Source: Ceratopteris richardii (lineage: Eukaryota; Streptophyta; Polypodiopsida; Polypodiales; Pteridaceae). Taken from it: a DNA stretch of 64,000 nucleotides. Positions 36,869 through 46,263 of this stretch are shown here, piece after piece. The notes under the pieces were generated by a model. The model was given only the letters and a program-made list of their open reading frames with translations. It did no database searches and was not told the DNA's origin. A program made the translations under genes and the position numbers. How positions within the stretch are numbered: position 1 is the stretch's first letter; each line of letters begins with the position of its first letter. Location: contig CM035438.1 in the NCBI GenBank assembly GCA_020310875.1, positions 97,568,432 through 97,632,431 on the forward strand, read 5' to 3'.

Positions 36869-38050
36869 ATGTGTGAAGTTTCAGATATCAGCGCTCATAG
36901 GATAATTGATCGACGTCCTTTTATAACCTTAGAGATAGGACAAGGAAAGGGTGCAAGGACTGTAAGAGCCCTGATTGACTCTGGTGCAGCCACTAGTGCT
37001 GTTAAATTTTCGTACTGTCAAAAGTTGAAATTAACCATCAATCCTATAGAAGCATATCTCATAGGATTGGGAGGTGTGGAAACCCCTTGCATGGGCGAGG
37101 TGGAACTTCCCCTCTACATTCAAGACGAAGTAATGACAATCAAAGTACTATTGTGTCAAGATGAGGACCTCACTGAGCCTCTTGTCTTGGGTCAGGACTC
37201 GATCTATGATCATGCAGTCAACCTAAACCTAAGGAGTGGACTTCTTCAGGTATGGGTAAATCATAGTCGAATTATAGTTGAATTGGAAAATGAGGCACTC
37301 AAGGAACTAGGTAAGGCACGAACTCTTGGTCCTTCCAGGGGTGCACATGAAGTTGACAATGCTATTCTTGTCCAAAACTATATGATGCAGAAAGAGGATT
37401 GTTTCAACAATGAAGTCAAGGATAAGACGGCACTCCCTTCTTTTCCAAAGGCCAGAAGGATGCAGCAACCAACGGTAGATCAAATACAGAGGAAGCAGAG
37501 CACTGTCTATACTAGAGGCCAAAAAAAGGAGCAAAGCAGATTGTTTCAGCCGTTGAAACAAGTATGGAGGCGGAAAGGCGAACACCCTGTTGCGACCAGG
37601 CCAGCCCCACGGCCAAAACCTCTTATTAGTAATCAACAACACGACGCTAATAAGAAGTCTTTCATAAATTCTTCTGCGAAAGTGAAGTCTATTTGGGTAC
37701 CCAAGAAGTCAATGAAGGTCAGCCCACAATCACGACAAATCTGGGTGCCTAAGGCTTGCTTGCGGGCTCAAATAGCTACACCGAGGCCACACTCGATACA
37801 ACATGTTTCACTCACTCGAACATCAGATACCCATGCTTATACATCACGCGCGAGCACATATTCTTCCATGCGCACAAGTAGAATCACTCGTAAATGGGTC
37901 CCTAAAAAGCCTCATTTTCAAGCAGATACTCTTATCAAACCTTCTAGAGTCTCCACAAAATCAAGATCAAAACCCATCCACTGTGTTTGGCAGCCTAAAA
38001 CTTGTAATAAACCCCCGGACCCCAGTTGTAAATCCATGCCCACCTACTAA
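36869..38050 (+). CDS. Second aspartic-protease-like ORF downstream of Gypsy-A integrase, with WVPK repeats
   Basis: An open frame follows the pol stop in the same phase. The first in-frame ATG is 36869. Residues about 1-140 look like a retropepsin fold: FITLEIGQG, ALIDSGAATSAV with the catalytic D-S-G, a flap-like GLGG, and PLVLGQDSI as the second hydrophobic-G motif. The basic C-terminal half has four spaced motifs, IWVPKK, IWVPKA, KWVPKK and VWQPKT. Gypsy-A already has an ordinary protease before RT, so this is an extra copy or divergent relative in an odd place. It could act as an accessory protein or as a degraded duplicate, though the 395-codon frame is intact. Function unknown. Confidence 0.7.
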   Translation: MCEVSDISAHRIIDRRPFITLEIGQGKGARTVRALIDSGAATSAVKFSYCQKLKLTINPIEAYLIGLGGVETPCMGEVELPLYIQDEVMTIKVLLCQDEDLTEPLVLGQDSIYDHAVNLNLRSGLLQVWVNHSRIIVELENEALKELGKARTLGPSRGAHEVDNAILVQNYMMQKEDCFNNEVKDKTALPSFPKARRMQQPTVDQIQRKQSTVYTRGQKKEQSRLFQPLKQVWRRKGEHPVATRPAPRPKPLISNQQHDANKKSFINSSAKVKSIWVPKKSMKVSPQSRQIWVPKACLRAQIATPRPHSIQHVSLTRTSDTHAYTSRASTYSSMRTSRITRKWVPKKPHFQADTLIKPSRVSTKSRSKPIHCVWQPKTCNKPPDPSCKSMPTY

Positions 38051-38261
38051 CTACGTCACTCTCACACTACATCATTCCACTTAGCTTCTAGGTCTACCCA
38101 ACTCCTAACTACACGCACAAGCACCGAGCACTTAATAGCCTACTAATCTCTCCCAAACCTCATGTTAATGTTGTAAGGGGGACAAAAACGGTTCTATCTC
38201 GTCCTTTACAATGTTAACACCTGTTTCTATATTATCACAGAATCAGGAGGCAAGAAGTAAC

Positions 38262-41200
38262 ATGGCAGATACGACAGGAACTAGCTCCCAGGCAGGCACC
38301 AGCCCCCAAGTCGTGGACATTGAAAGTCTTCCCGTTGAGGAGGAATTGAAGGAATGACCAGTGGCATTGAGGGCATTACACGCCATACCGGTTCAGAATC
38401 CTCCACAGGGGCATACAATGCCGGTCAGCAAAAACTCACATTGGTTCAGTGATGTGGCAGGACCCCTAGGTGAAGGCACTTACATGTGGGAGGCCGAGAT
38501 AGAATTCAATGGGCGCTGGGGCAGATATCACTTTTTCACCAGGAAATTTGAGAGATCGCAGAATAACGAAGGGCTGAAACCTATATGGAAGAAGGCAGGG
38601 CTCTACGATTACTTCAAATTCCAATTGCCAAAGCCCGATTTTCTAAGGTGCTCTTATTTGATTAGCACCCTCACTCCGAGCAAAGACAAAAAGGGATACA
38701 ACTCCTTTGTCCTCCCATCTCTCACAAGGGGCAAAACTGAAGCGTTTCAGGTTGACTATCAATTTGGTAAGGGAAGCTCTAGACATGAAAGGTATGCACA
38801 TTCCTACGGAGAAAGAGACTATGGTCCCAACAATATGAAGAACAGGAATCTGACGAAATTAAAGGACATGGTGGAAATGACACCTACAATTGCCATTCAC
38901 TTGCGAATGGTCATGCAACATTTTGCATTTCCCGCTCAAGAGAGGTTCACAATGCCACCTAAAAAGATCTGGTTTAGTTTATATTTGGCTGATGCCTTTG
39001 ATTTGACAATCAACATGCCCCACTGGATTATCGACCAAATCCACTTGGCTCATCAAAGGTGGTATAAGAAACAAAAGTCTGTACTGTATGGATGTTGTGC
39101 TCTCACCAGGATTGTGTATAGATGTCTGGCGTATGATGTGCCAGTGCAGAGGGCATTAAATTGGACGAGGGTACAGGAATTCCAACGTAGACTATCAACC
39201 GCAGGACCGCCATCTAAGAAAATGAGAGGCACAGTTCAAATGCCCTGTGCACAACCCCGCGGTGCGACATTGACACCAGAGACAACTCCACGACTTCCAA
39301 GGCGGGTACAACCCTTCACTATCAGATTACCAAGACACAGCAGTGATGGACCAAATCTAGTGTTTCCACCTGTACCAACCGACCTAGAGTTCCCTCACAG
39401 ATTCACTTTAGAAGACCTAACTGATGAGGAGGTAGCCAGAATCATAGAGGCTATTAACATGGAAGGCGAGGCAGAGCAAGCTAGTGGACAACAAACTGCT
39501 ACAGACCAACCCCATCCTAGACAACCAGATGTCGTCGATGTGGAGGGTGAAGAAGAAGAAGAACAAGAGGAGGAACATGAGGGACAATCCGAGGAAGAGG
39601 AGCAGGAATATGATCAGGAAGCTCTGCAGGTACTTGAAGGTGCCCCAGCTTATACGAAGGCATTGAAAAAGCTCTATGATACCATGAACAGAGTTCAAGA
39701 GCAACATAGACTGTCCCTAGCAGCAGGCAAGGCCCTCATGAATCAAATCCTTGAGGAGGAAGGTGTAGACGAGAAATACCGCGCCACTCTTTACATGATA
39801 TCTGAGGCTTTAGGAGTACCTGAGACGATGCATACCGCCCTTGCACAAGCACGAAGAATGGAGCGAAGATACGGCAGACGTCCCGCTCAATCAGGAAAGC
39901 AGATGAATGTATTAGTATCAGAACCACAAGGCATATCCACAACCACGAGCACCGCACACACTGTCCATGATACTGAGGAAACCCATGTATCAAGTGCACC
40001 TCCGTCACCCCCTTTCCCACCCCTGCCTCCAACTCCACCACATTCACCTCCCACTACCAGTGTAACCACTACTGTCACCGCCTCCGAGTCCACTACCCAT
40101 ACCGAAGCACAGACCGTCAGCCAACCCACACAACCCACACACCCTATCTCCACCTCTTTTGTCTATATGGCCACTGAAACAGTAATTCTAACCGCAGCCA
40201 CAGAAAATCTCATTCCCCCAATCACACTTCCGAATAGTTCGTATTCACAATTGCACACACCACTGTACACTTTCACCACTATCACCGCACCCACAATTCC
40301 AATATTCACAATCACTCCCACTACTGCATCCACCGTTGACCTTATGGACATATCACCCACCTCCGCACCTCTCCCTCCCCCCATACACCCACCATCTCCC
40401 ATTCCCCCACCTCCCACTTCACCATTTTCCAGCACCGCATCCAGACTTCCATTCCCCTTCCCCTTTCCCTTCCCTTCTGCATTCAACACCCTTCCCGCAT
40501 CCACCCCTATTAATAATGTATTTAATAATATGTATCAGTGTATGTCGCAACTACAACAACACTACCAACATCTTGATAACCAACATATGCGACTCTTTCG
40601 AAGCCATGAAGAACTTCAACTACGATTCATTGATCTCGAAAGGGAAAAGCGGCTACTACAACAACAATATGCCACTTTACAGGAACAACATGAACAGTTA
40701 GTAGCCAATCCACCCCAGTCAGATGCAGAAGAAAGGCAACATATGGATGAGTTGCTACACTCCCAGATAACGGAGAATCTCAAGCTTAGACGCAACCAGG
40801 CTCTCCTACAAAAACACATGTCTACAACACTCGAAGAGAATAAACGGCTGCAGAAACAGAATGAAGAAAACTTGGAAGCAGCAATGGAGGGTTCCCCGCA
40901 GGAAATCGACCCAGAGAAATTCAAGGCCATTCCCTCAGAGAATATGCAAATTTTGTTAGAAACCCATGCCGACCTCTTGGAGGCCCATGCAGCATTAGAA
41001 AGAGAAAGAGATGACCTATTAAAGTAGCTAGCAACCCAGCATGAATCACCAAGCAAAGTCACAACCGCAGTTGACACGTCTGAAGAAGTTGAAAAACTCA
41101 AAGCAGAACTAGAAGAATTACGAAGTAAAGTCATGCAATACGAGCGTCAACCTTCGCCTCTTGTAGAGCCCAAGCCTGAGGACTTAGTGCCAATTGAAAT

Positions 41201-42458
41201 CGAGGAAACCTTAGAAGATCCATACGTTCCCATGCCTGCACCAGGGGGCAAGCAAACAGAAGAGGGCATGGACACTATCGAGATAGAGGCTCCTGAATGG
41301 ATGCAGAGGTTAGAGAAAGTGGCCACAACTCATGATGATAGAGTGGCAGTTCAGATAGCGTCAATGTCACGTTTGGAAGAGGTAGTTATAAAATCGGAGT
41401 ACTTTCGAAACCTCTCCCATCATAGGTGGATCGGCACATCCGACGATTTGTATGTTCCTTTCTGTGTCTTAATGGCGAACTACAATGCCAAAATCAAGCA
41501 CCACACCTCAAAAGAACCAACCTCGGCTACACAGTTTGCACCGGACGACATCCCAGCAAGTGCCAAGCAGGGCAATATACATCAACCGACGTGGAGGATT
41601 CGTCTACTGGAAACCTACCCAGAGATGGTAAGAACATGGAATAACATGCCTTTGTACATCAAATACAACCCATTCTATTGCCCTGTATTTCGAAGAAGGT
41701 CATGGCCGAAATACACAAAAACTGTGCTGACAACCAAAGGATGCGAGAAATGGCTCAATTATGTCTAAGCACCACCTAAAGGCCAACCTACCATAGGATA
41801 TATGATTTCGACGATTCGTCATTGGGGGGTCCGGTTCAAAAATGTACTAGATGTCATGGCCCAAATGTGCCTTAAAATTTTTGAGCTCATGTTGGTCACC
41901 TTCAGGACCTTCAAGAATGTCAAGGAACCTCATCTGTCAGCTCTTGGATTTAATCAAGGTAATCAGGACCTTGTCTACGACATGAGCGCAACACCATCTA
42001 TTACTGTTGTATATGCATGGCATGCGCATATAAAGTATCTACCAGCCTGCTTCAAACAGACATTTGAAGAAATGTTTGTCACGGGATTCTGGGAATATCA
42101 TTCAGAGATATTCATTCCCAGACCATCACATTTATTGCAGTTGTTTGCAGTGGAACAAGCTCTCCATTCAGAAAAGTTACGTATACCACATCCAGAGGTT
42201 CCCGGGCCGGTAGATTGGAATGCTCTACTCACGGACTTGGCCAAAGGGTTGCGCATTGCAGAACATCACTTAGCACAAGACGTTGTTGAGTACTACATCC
42301 AACGACCCACCCAACAATGGTCTGTCAGGGATGACAGACGCGAGAGAGGGGGGGGTGTTGGAACTGAAGGACTCACAAGGCAAGGAAGCTTACGAAGAGA
42401 GTCAGAGAGAAGAGAAAGCACAAGCAGAAAGAGCAGTCAACGACGATCTGGCAAGTAG
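38262..42458 (+). pseudogene. Giant additional ORF of Gypsy-A (about 1,399 codons, three in-frame stops)
   Basis: A single frame runs from ATG 38262 to TAG 42456-42458, interrupted only by TGA 38355, TAG 41025 and TAA 41766, each one C-to-T step from CGA, CAG or CAA. Segments in order: a globular N-terminal region (about residues 50-320), whose INMPHWIIDQIHLAHQRW and YGCCALTRIVYRCL stretches resemble the plant retrotransposon additional-ORF domain sometimes annotated Transposase_32 or putative plant transposon protein; an acidic stretch near residue 430; a Pro/Thr/Ser-rich region; a Gln-rich coiled coil; and a second globular region (41400-42300). It has no membrane segment, so it is not envelope-like. 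Length alone makes it unusual. Confidence 0.75.
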
Positions 42459-43880
42459 GCCAATATTTTTTCAGGACATTAACGCATATCAAAGAGGTGG
42501 ACACGCAAGGAGAAGGAGCAAGTAGGGAGCTCTAGGAAATGTATGTCAACATGATAGTAGAATCCCTACAAAAATAGTGATTTTCATCACTAACAATCAT
42601 TATAAATACCATTTCTTATTTTTGTAGCTCCATTTTGTGCAAGCCAAGGAGTCCTTGAGCTTGAGGAGCTTTAGAAGTATCTACCTGTCAGTTTTCACAT
42701 TTTTTAGACTTCGTTTGAACCTCCAAATAGGGTAGAGAACCTAATTTTTAACTAGGCCGGACACTAGGTCTGGACACGGTCAAAACCTAGTCAAAAACTA
42801 TAAATAGAGCTAGAGAGCTCATTTTTGGGGTTAGCTTGTAATTGATTTGAACTTGTATGAGCACTTTTGAAGCAATCTAAAAGAACTCCATTGTCTCACT
42901 CTTTGTCTTACTGTGTGTGCGCGTGTGTGTGTATGTGTGTGCATGTTTGTGTGCTTCTCACTCACGCACTTGTGCCTTCACTTACTCGAGGTCTTCATAC
43001 CATCCTCTTGTCTTCCCGGATTGACATTAAAGGAGGTGCTACTCATCACTGAGCTACAGTAAGTTATGTATTAAATGTTATTTATTAAATATATTTTTCC
43101 TTGGAATGGTAAGTTATTCATGAAATGTATTTTTTTCACATCATGGTTTTCCAAAAATCATTTTATGAGATTGATATGTTTGTTTTTGCAATCACTTTTG
43201 GGTTGCAATATTTCAAAATTTAGGTTCCAAAATAGACTTTAGCTCTACATATCATTGAGAATCACATTAACTTTGAGTTTTTCATTTCCATGCATGTGTT
43301 TTTACATGGAACATCCTTATGATTGTTCACATATGACTAGCTATCCATGTCTATTGTATTCTTATCAACTAAGTTCAGTTGCTTTTCAACTAGGAGGCAT
43401 GTTATACTTTATGGAATAATGGAATGTTATATGGATTTTAATGTCTTGAGGTTTTTAATGTGATTTTGTTTTGATTTAGCAGGTGAAGACTCATGAGGGT
43501 GTGAATGCACATGGACTTATTGAGATATTTTTAAAGATATTTAGAAGATAGTATTTTAGTTATTTTCTGTAAAAATAATAGATCGCTTTAGGAAGAAACA
43601 TTTTTGTAAAAATATTATATCGCTTAGAAAGTGAAAGCTTTGTAAATAAAGTAAATTCTCGTAAATGCAAGCTTTTCAAAGTGCCACCCTGTATCTTCTA
43701 TTCAGGACATAATGAAGAATACATATAAATACACATGCTTTGATAGACTCGTCCATCAGAGTATGTGGGGGGAGATTGTAACCAATCTTATGTTCAATCT
43801 CTTGTCTCTTTTCTATTTTGCTGATGCTTTTGTGAGATTTCGATTCTATACTATTTTCTACATACTTGTATCTCCAACAT
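42459..43880 (+). other. Probable 3' LTR region of Gypsy-A
   Basis: A purine-rich stretch (about 42507-42532) precedes TGTATGTCAAC at about 42545. A TATA box lies at 42799-42807 and a Gly-rich/GT microsatellite at 42914-42952. The 5' LTR is missing, so the boundaries cannot be tested by pairing. No gene seen. Confidence 0.45.
42799..42807 (+). promoter_or_regulatory. TATA box in the putative Gypsy-A 3' LTR
   Basis: TATAAATAG is in a promoter-like context about 250 bp into the putative LTR. Confidence 0.5.
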
Positions 43881-43900
43881 TTGGTCAACACATACAGTAC

Positions 43901-43931
<31 letters not shown>

Positions 43932-43974
43932 TACATGTACACATGCACATACACATACACATACACATACTTAT

Positions 43975-44005
<31 letters not shown>

Positions 44006-44310
44006 TGCATACACATACACACATATATACATAACACATACACACACCTACACACATGATACAAACACACACATACATGCACATACTTATAAACATACAA
44101 ATGTACATACACATACACACATATACACATATTCATACACATGCACAAACATATTACAAACATACACATGCACATGCACATACACACACATACACATATA
44201 AAAATACATGCACATTCACATGCTCAAACATATCTACATGCACATGCATGCACATACACACGCATACACACACATACACACATACTTATATAGATACACA
44301 TACACACACA
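43880..44310 (+). repeat. CA-rich (ACATAC)n tract, left part
   Basis: Long runs of ACATAC and ACACAT continue, after Copia-2, at 49476-49870. His/Tyr/Thr ORFs are artefacts. Confidence 0.95.
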
Positions 44311-44604
44311 TGTTGGGTGTGTGTAGAAGTGTGAGAGACACACAAGAAGCACACACAAGGAGCACAAACGCAGCAAGACACATAGAGAAGACGATGGCTG
44401 GAATAGCTCTCTCTATTGATCGATGAACTGAACTGAAGTAAGAGCTGAAATAATATCCCTAAGTACAAAGTACCACCACATATGAGAGTATCAAGTATGT
44501 GGTAACATGGGGAAAAAACCTCTAGCCACCACTAGAGTAAAAAGTGCCCATGTATAGGGAAAAGGTTCGCATCAAAGCTACTCGAGGAACAGATAAGTGT
44601 AACA
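44311..44604 (-). repeat. Copia-2 3' LTR
   Basis: 294 bp, nearly identical to 49182-49475, preceded by ACACA. Confidence 0.96.
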
Positions 44605-44615
44605 AACCCCCCTGG
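44605..44615 (-). other. Polypurine tract of Copia-2
   Basis: On the minus strand this reads AGGGGGGTT directly before the 3' LTR. Confidence 0.75.
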
Positions 44616-44650
44616 AGCGAATGATGTGAACACATACAGGGAGTGACAGA

Positions 44651-46260
44651 TCAGCCCCCACAAGGTAATAAGCCTAAAGCTTTGCGAAAAGCTTCAAACT
44701 TTTCCCGTGGAAGAGCTTTGGTGAATATGTCTGCCACATTATCTTGTGTAGGCACATATACCAAATCAATATCTCCTACATGAAGGCGCTCTCTCACATA
44801 GTGATAATGCACCTCAATATGTTTGGTCCGTGCATGAAAAACTGGGTTTCGTGCAACAGCCAAAGCACTCTGACTATCTGTGAGAATATGCGTAGCAGCA
44901 TCAATCTCCATGCAAAGATCCATCAATAGGCGTTTCAGCCATATACACTCCACTGTAGCTGTGAAAACTGCCCTGTACTCAGCTTCACAACTCGATGTCG
45001 CCACTGTAGGTTGCTTCTTACTCAACCAAGACATGCATGAGTCTCCAAGGAAAAAGCAATTAACACTAGTGGACACGCGAGTATCATAACAACCAGCCCA
45101 ATCACTATCTGTAAAAGCATGCAAGCATGGCTGAACATCTCTGCCATAAAAGAGACCTAAGCTCAAAGTGCCTCGAAGATATCTAAAGACACGTTTCACC
45201 GCTTGCCAATGCTTAGTGCCAGGGCTATGCATGAATCGACTCAACTGTGAAACTGCATACTGTATATCTGGCCTTGTGTTGTATGCATATATAAGACATC
45301 CCACAGCCTGCTGATAAAGAGAAGTGTCAAATGCATCACTGGAATCCTCAACTGAGAATCTAAATCCTGTCTCAACTGGTGTGGAAACTGGCTTGCAATC
45401 CTCAAAGTTAAAACGCTGAAGTAGTTTTTCAACATACTTTGCTTGATGCATAACAATTCCCCCCTCAACGGATACAAATTGGATGCCAAGATAGTAGCTC
45501 AAAAGACCAAGATAAGTGACATCAAAAGTATGCTGCAAATCAGCCATAAGAATGTTAAGTTTTGCATCACATGACCCAGTCAAGAGTATTTCATCGACAT
45601 AAAGAACAAGCACTATAAGATCAGCCCCATTTTTGCGTACATAGAGTGTGCTTTCAATCGGACTACATGTGAAGCCAAGAGCAATCAAGTGCTTATGTAT
45701 TTTGTCATACCATGCACGTGGAGCTTGCTTGAGACCATACAAGGCTTTATGCAAGTGACAAACCATATGCTCTTTCCCTTTCATAGCAAATCTAGGAGGT
45801 TGCTTCACATAAACCTCTTCTTGCAAATCTCCATTCAAGAAGGCTGTTTTTATGTCCAACTGATGCACTTTCCAACCTTGATGGGCAGCCAATGCAACCA
45901 CGGTACGAATGGTAGTCATGCGTGAAGTAGGTGCAAAAGTTTCCTCATAGTCAATGCCATATTGTTGCGCATATCCTTTGGCAACCAATCTAGCTTTGTA
46001 GTGATCAATGTTACCATCAAATATTTCTGATTGCATAGCACTCATCCATGATCGTCACATGCATCTTCAAAAGAAAGTGGCTCTTCATTACATGCTGTAG
46101 CAATAAGAGAATAATCCACAAAATTACTTGATGCATGGTGAGAGCTTGATCTTGTTCTACCAAGTAAAGGTGCACTCAATTTGTTGTCCTGCAAAGTTTG
46201 TTTCAGCCACTTTGGCATATATTGTGCACTCTTGATAGACATGTGTTCATTATGTAAAAC
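44651..46260 (-). pseudogene. Copia-2 linker, RT and RNase H
   Basis: The linker (46242-46042) ends with a +1 frame change. RT then starts near 46045, and about 30 residues between the linker and DHYKARLVAKGYAQQYGIDY seem deleted. RT motifs are QLDIKTAFLNG and YGLKQAPRAWYD, with the catalytic box reading LYVDEILLTG, that is YVDE instead of YVDD. RNase H shows FTDSDWAG, SSCEAEYRAV, TDSQSALAV, ARTKHIEVHYHYVRERL and ADIFTKALP. The changed catalytic Asp and the deletion make this copy non-functional. Confidence 0.92.
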
Positions 46261-46263
46261 ATC

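Noticed and set aside
40163-40504. Gly/Val-rich minus-strand ORFs opposite the Gypsy-A additional ORF
   Set aside because: Shadow of the Pro/Thr-rich coding region on the plus strand.
38262-42458. Envelope-like gene in Gypsy-A
   Set aside because: No signal peptide, membrane anchor or furin-like site is visible. The composition is globular, Pro/Thr-rich and coiled coil.
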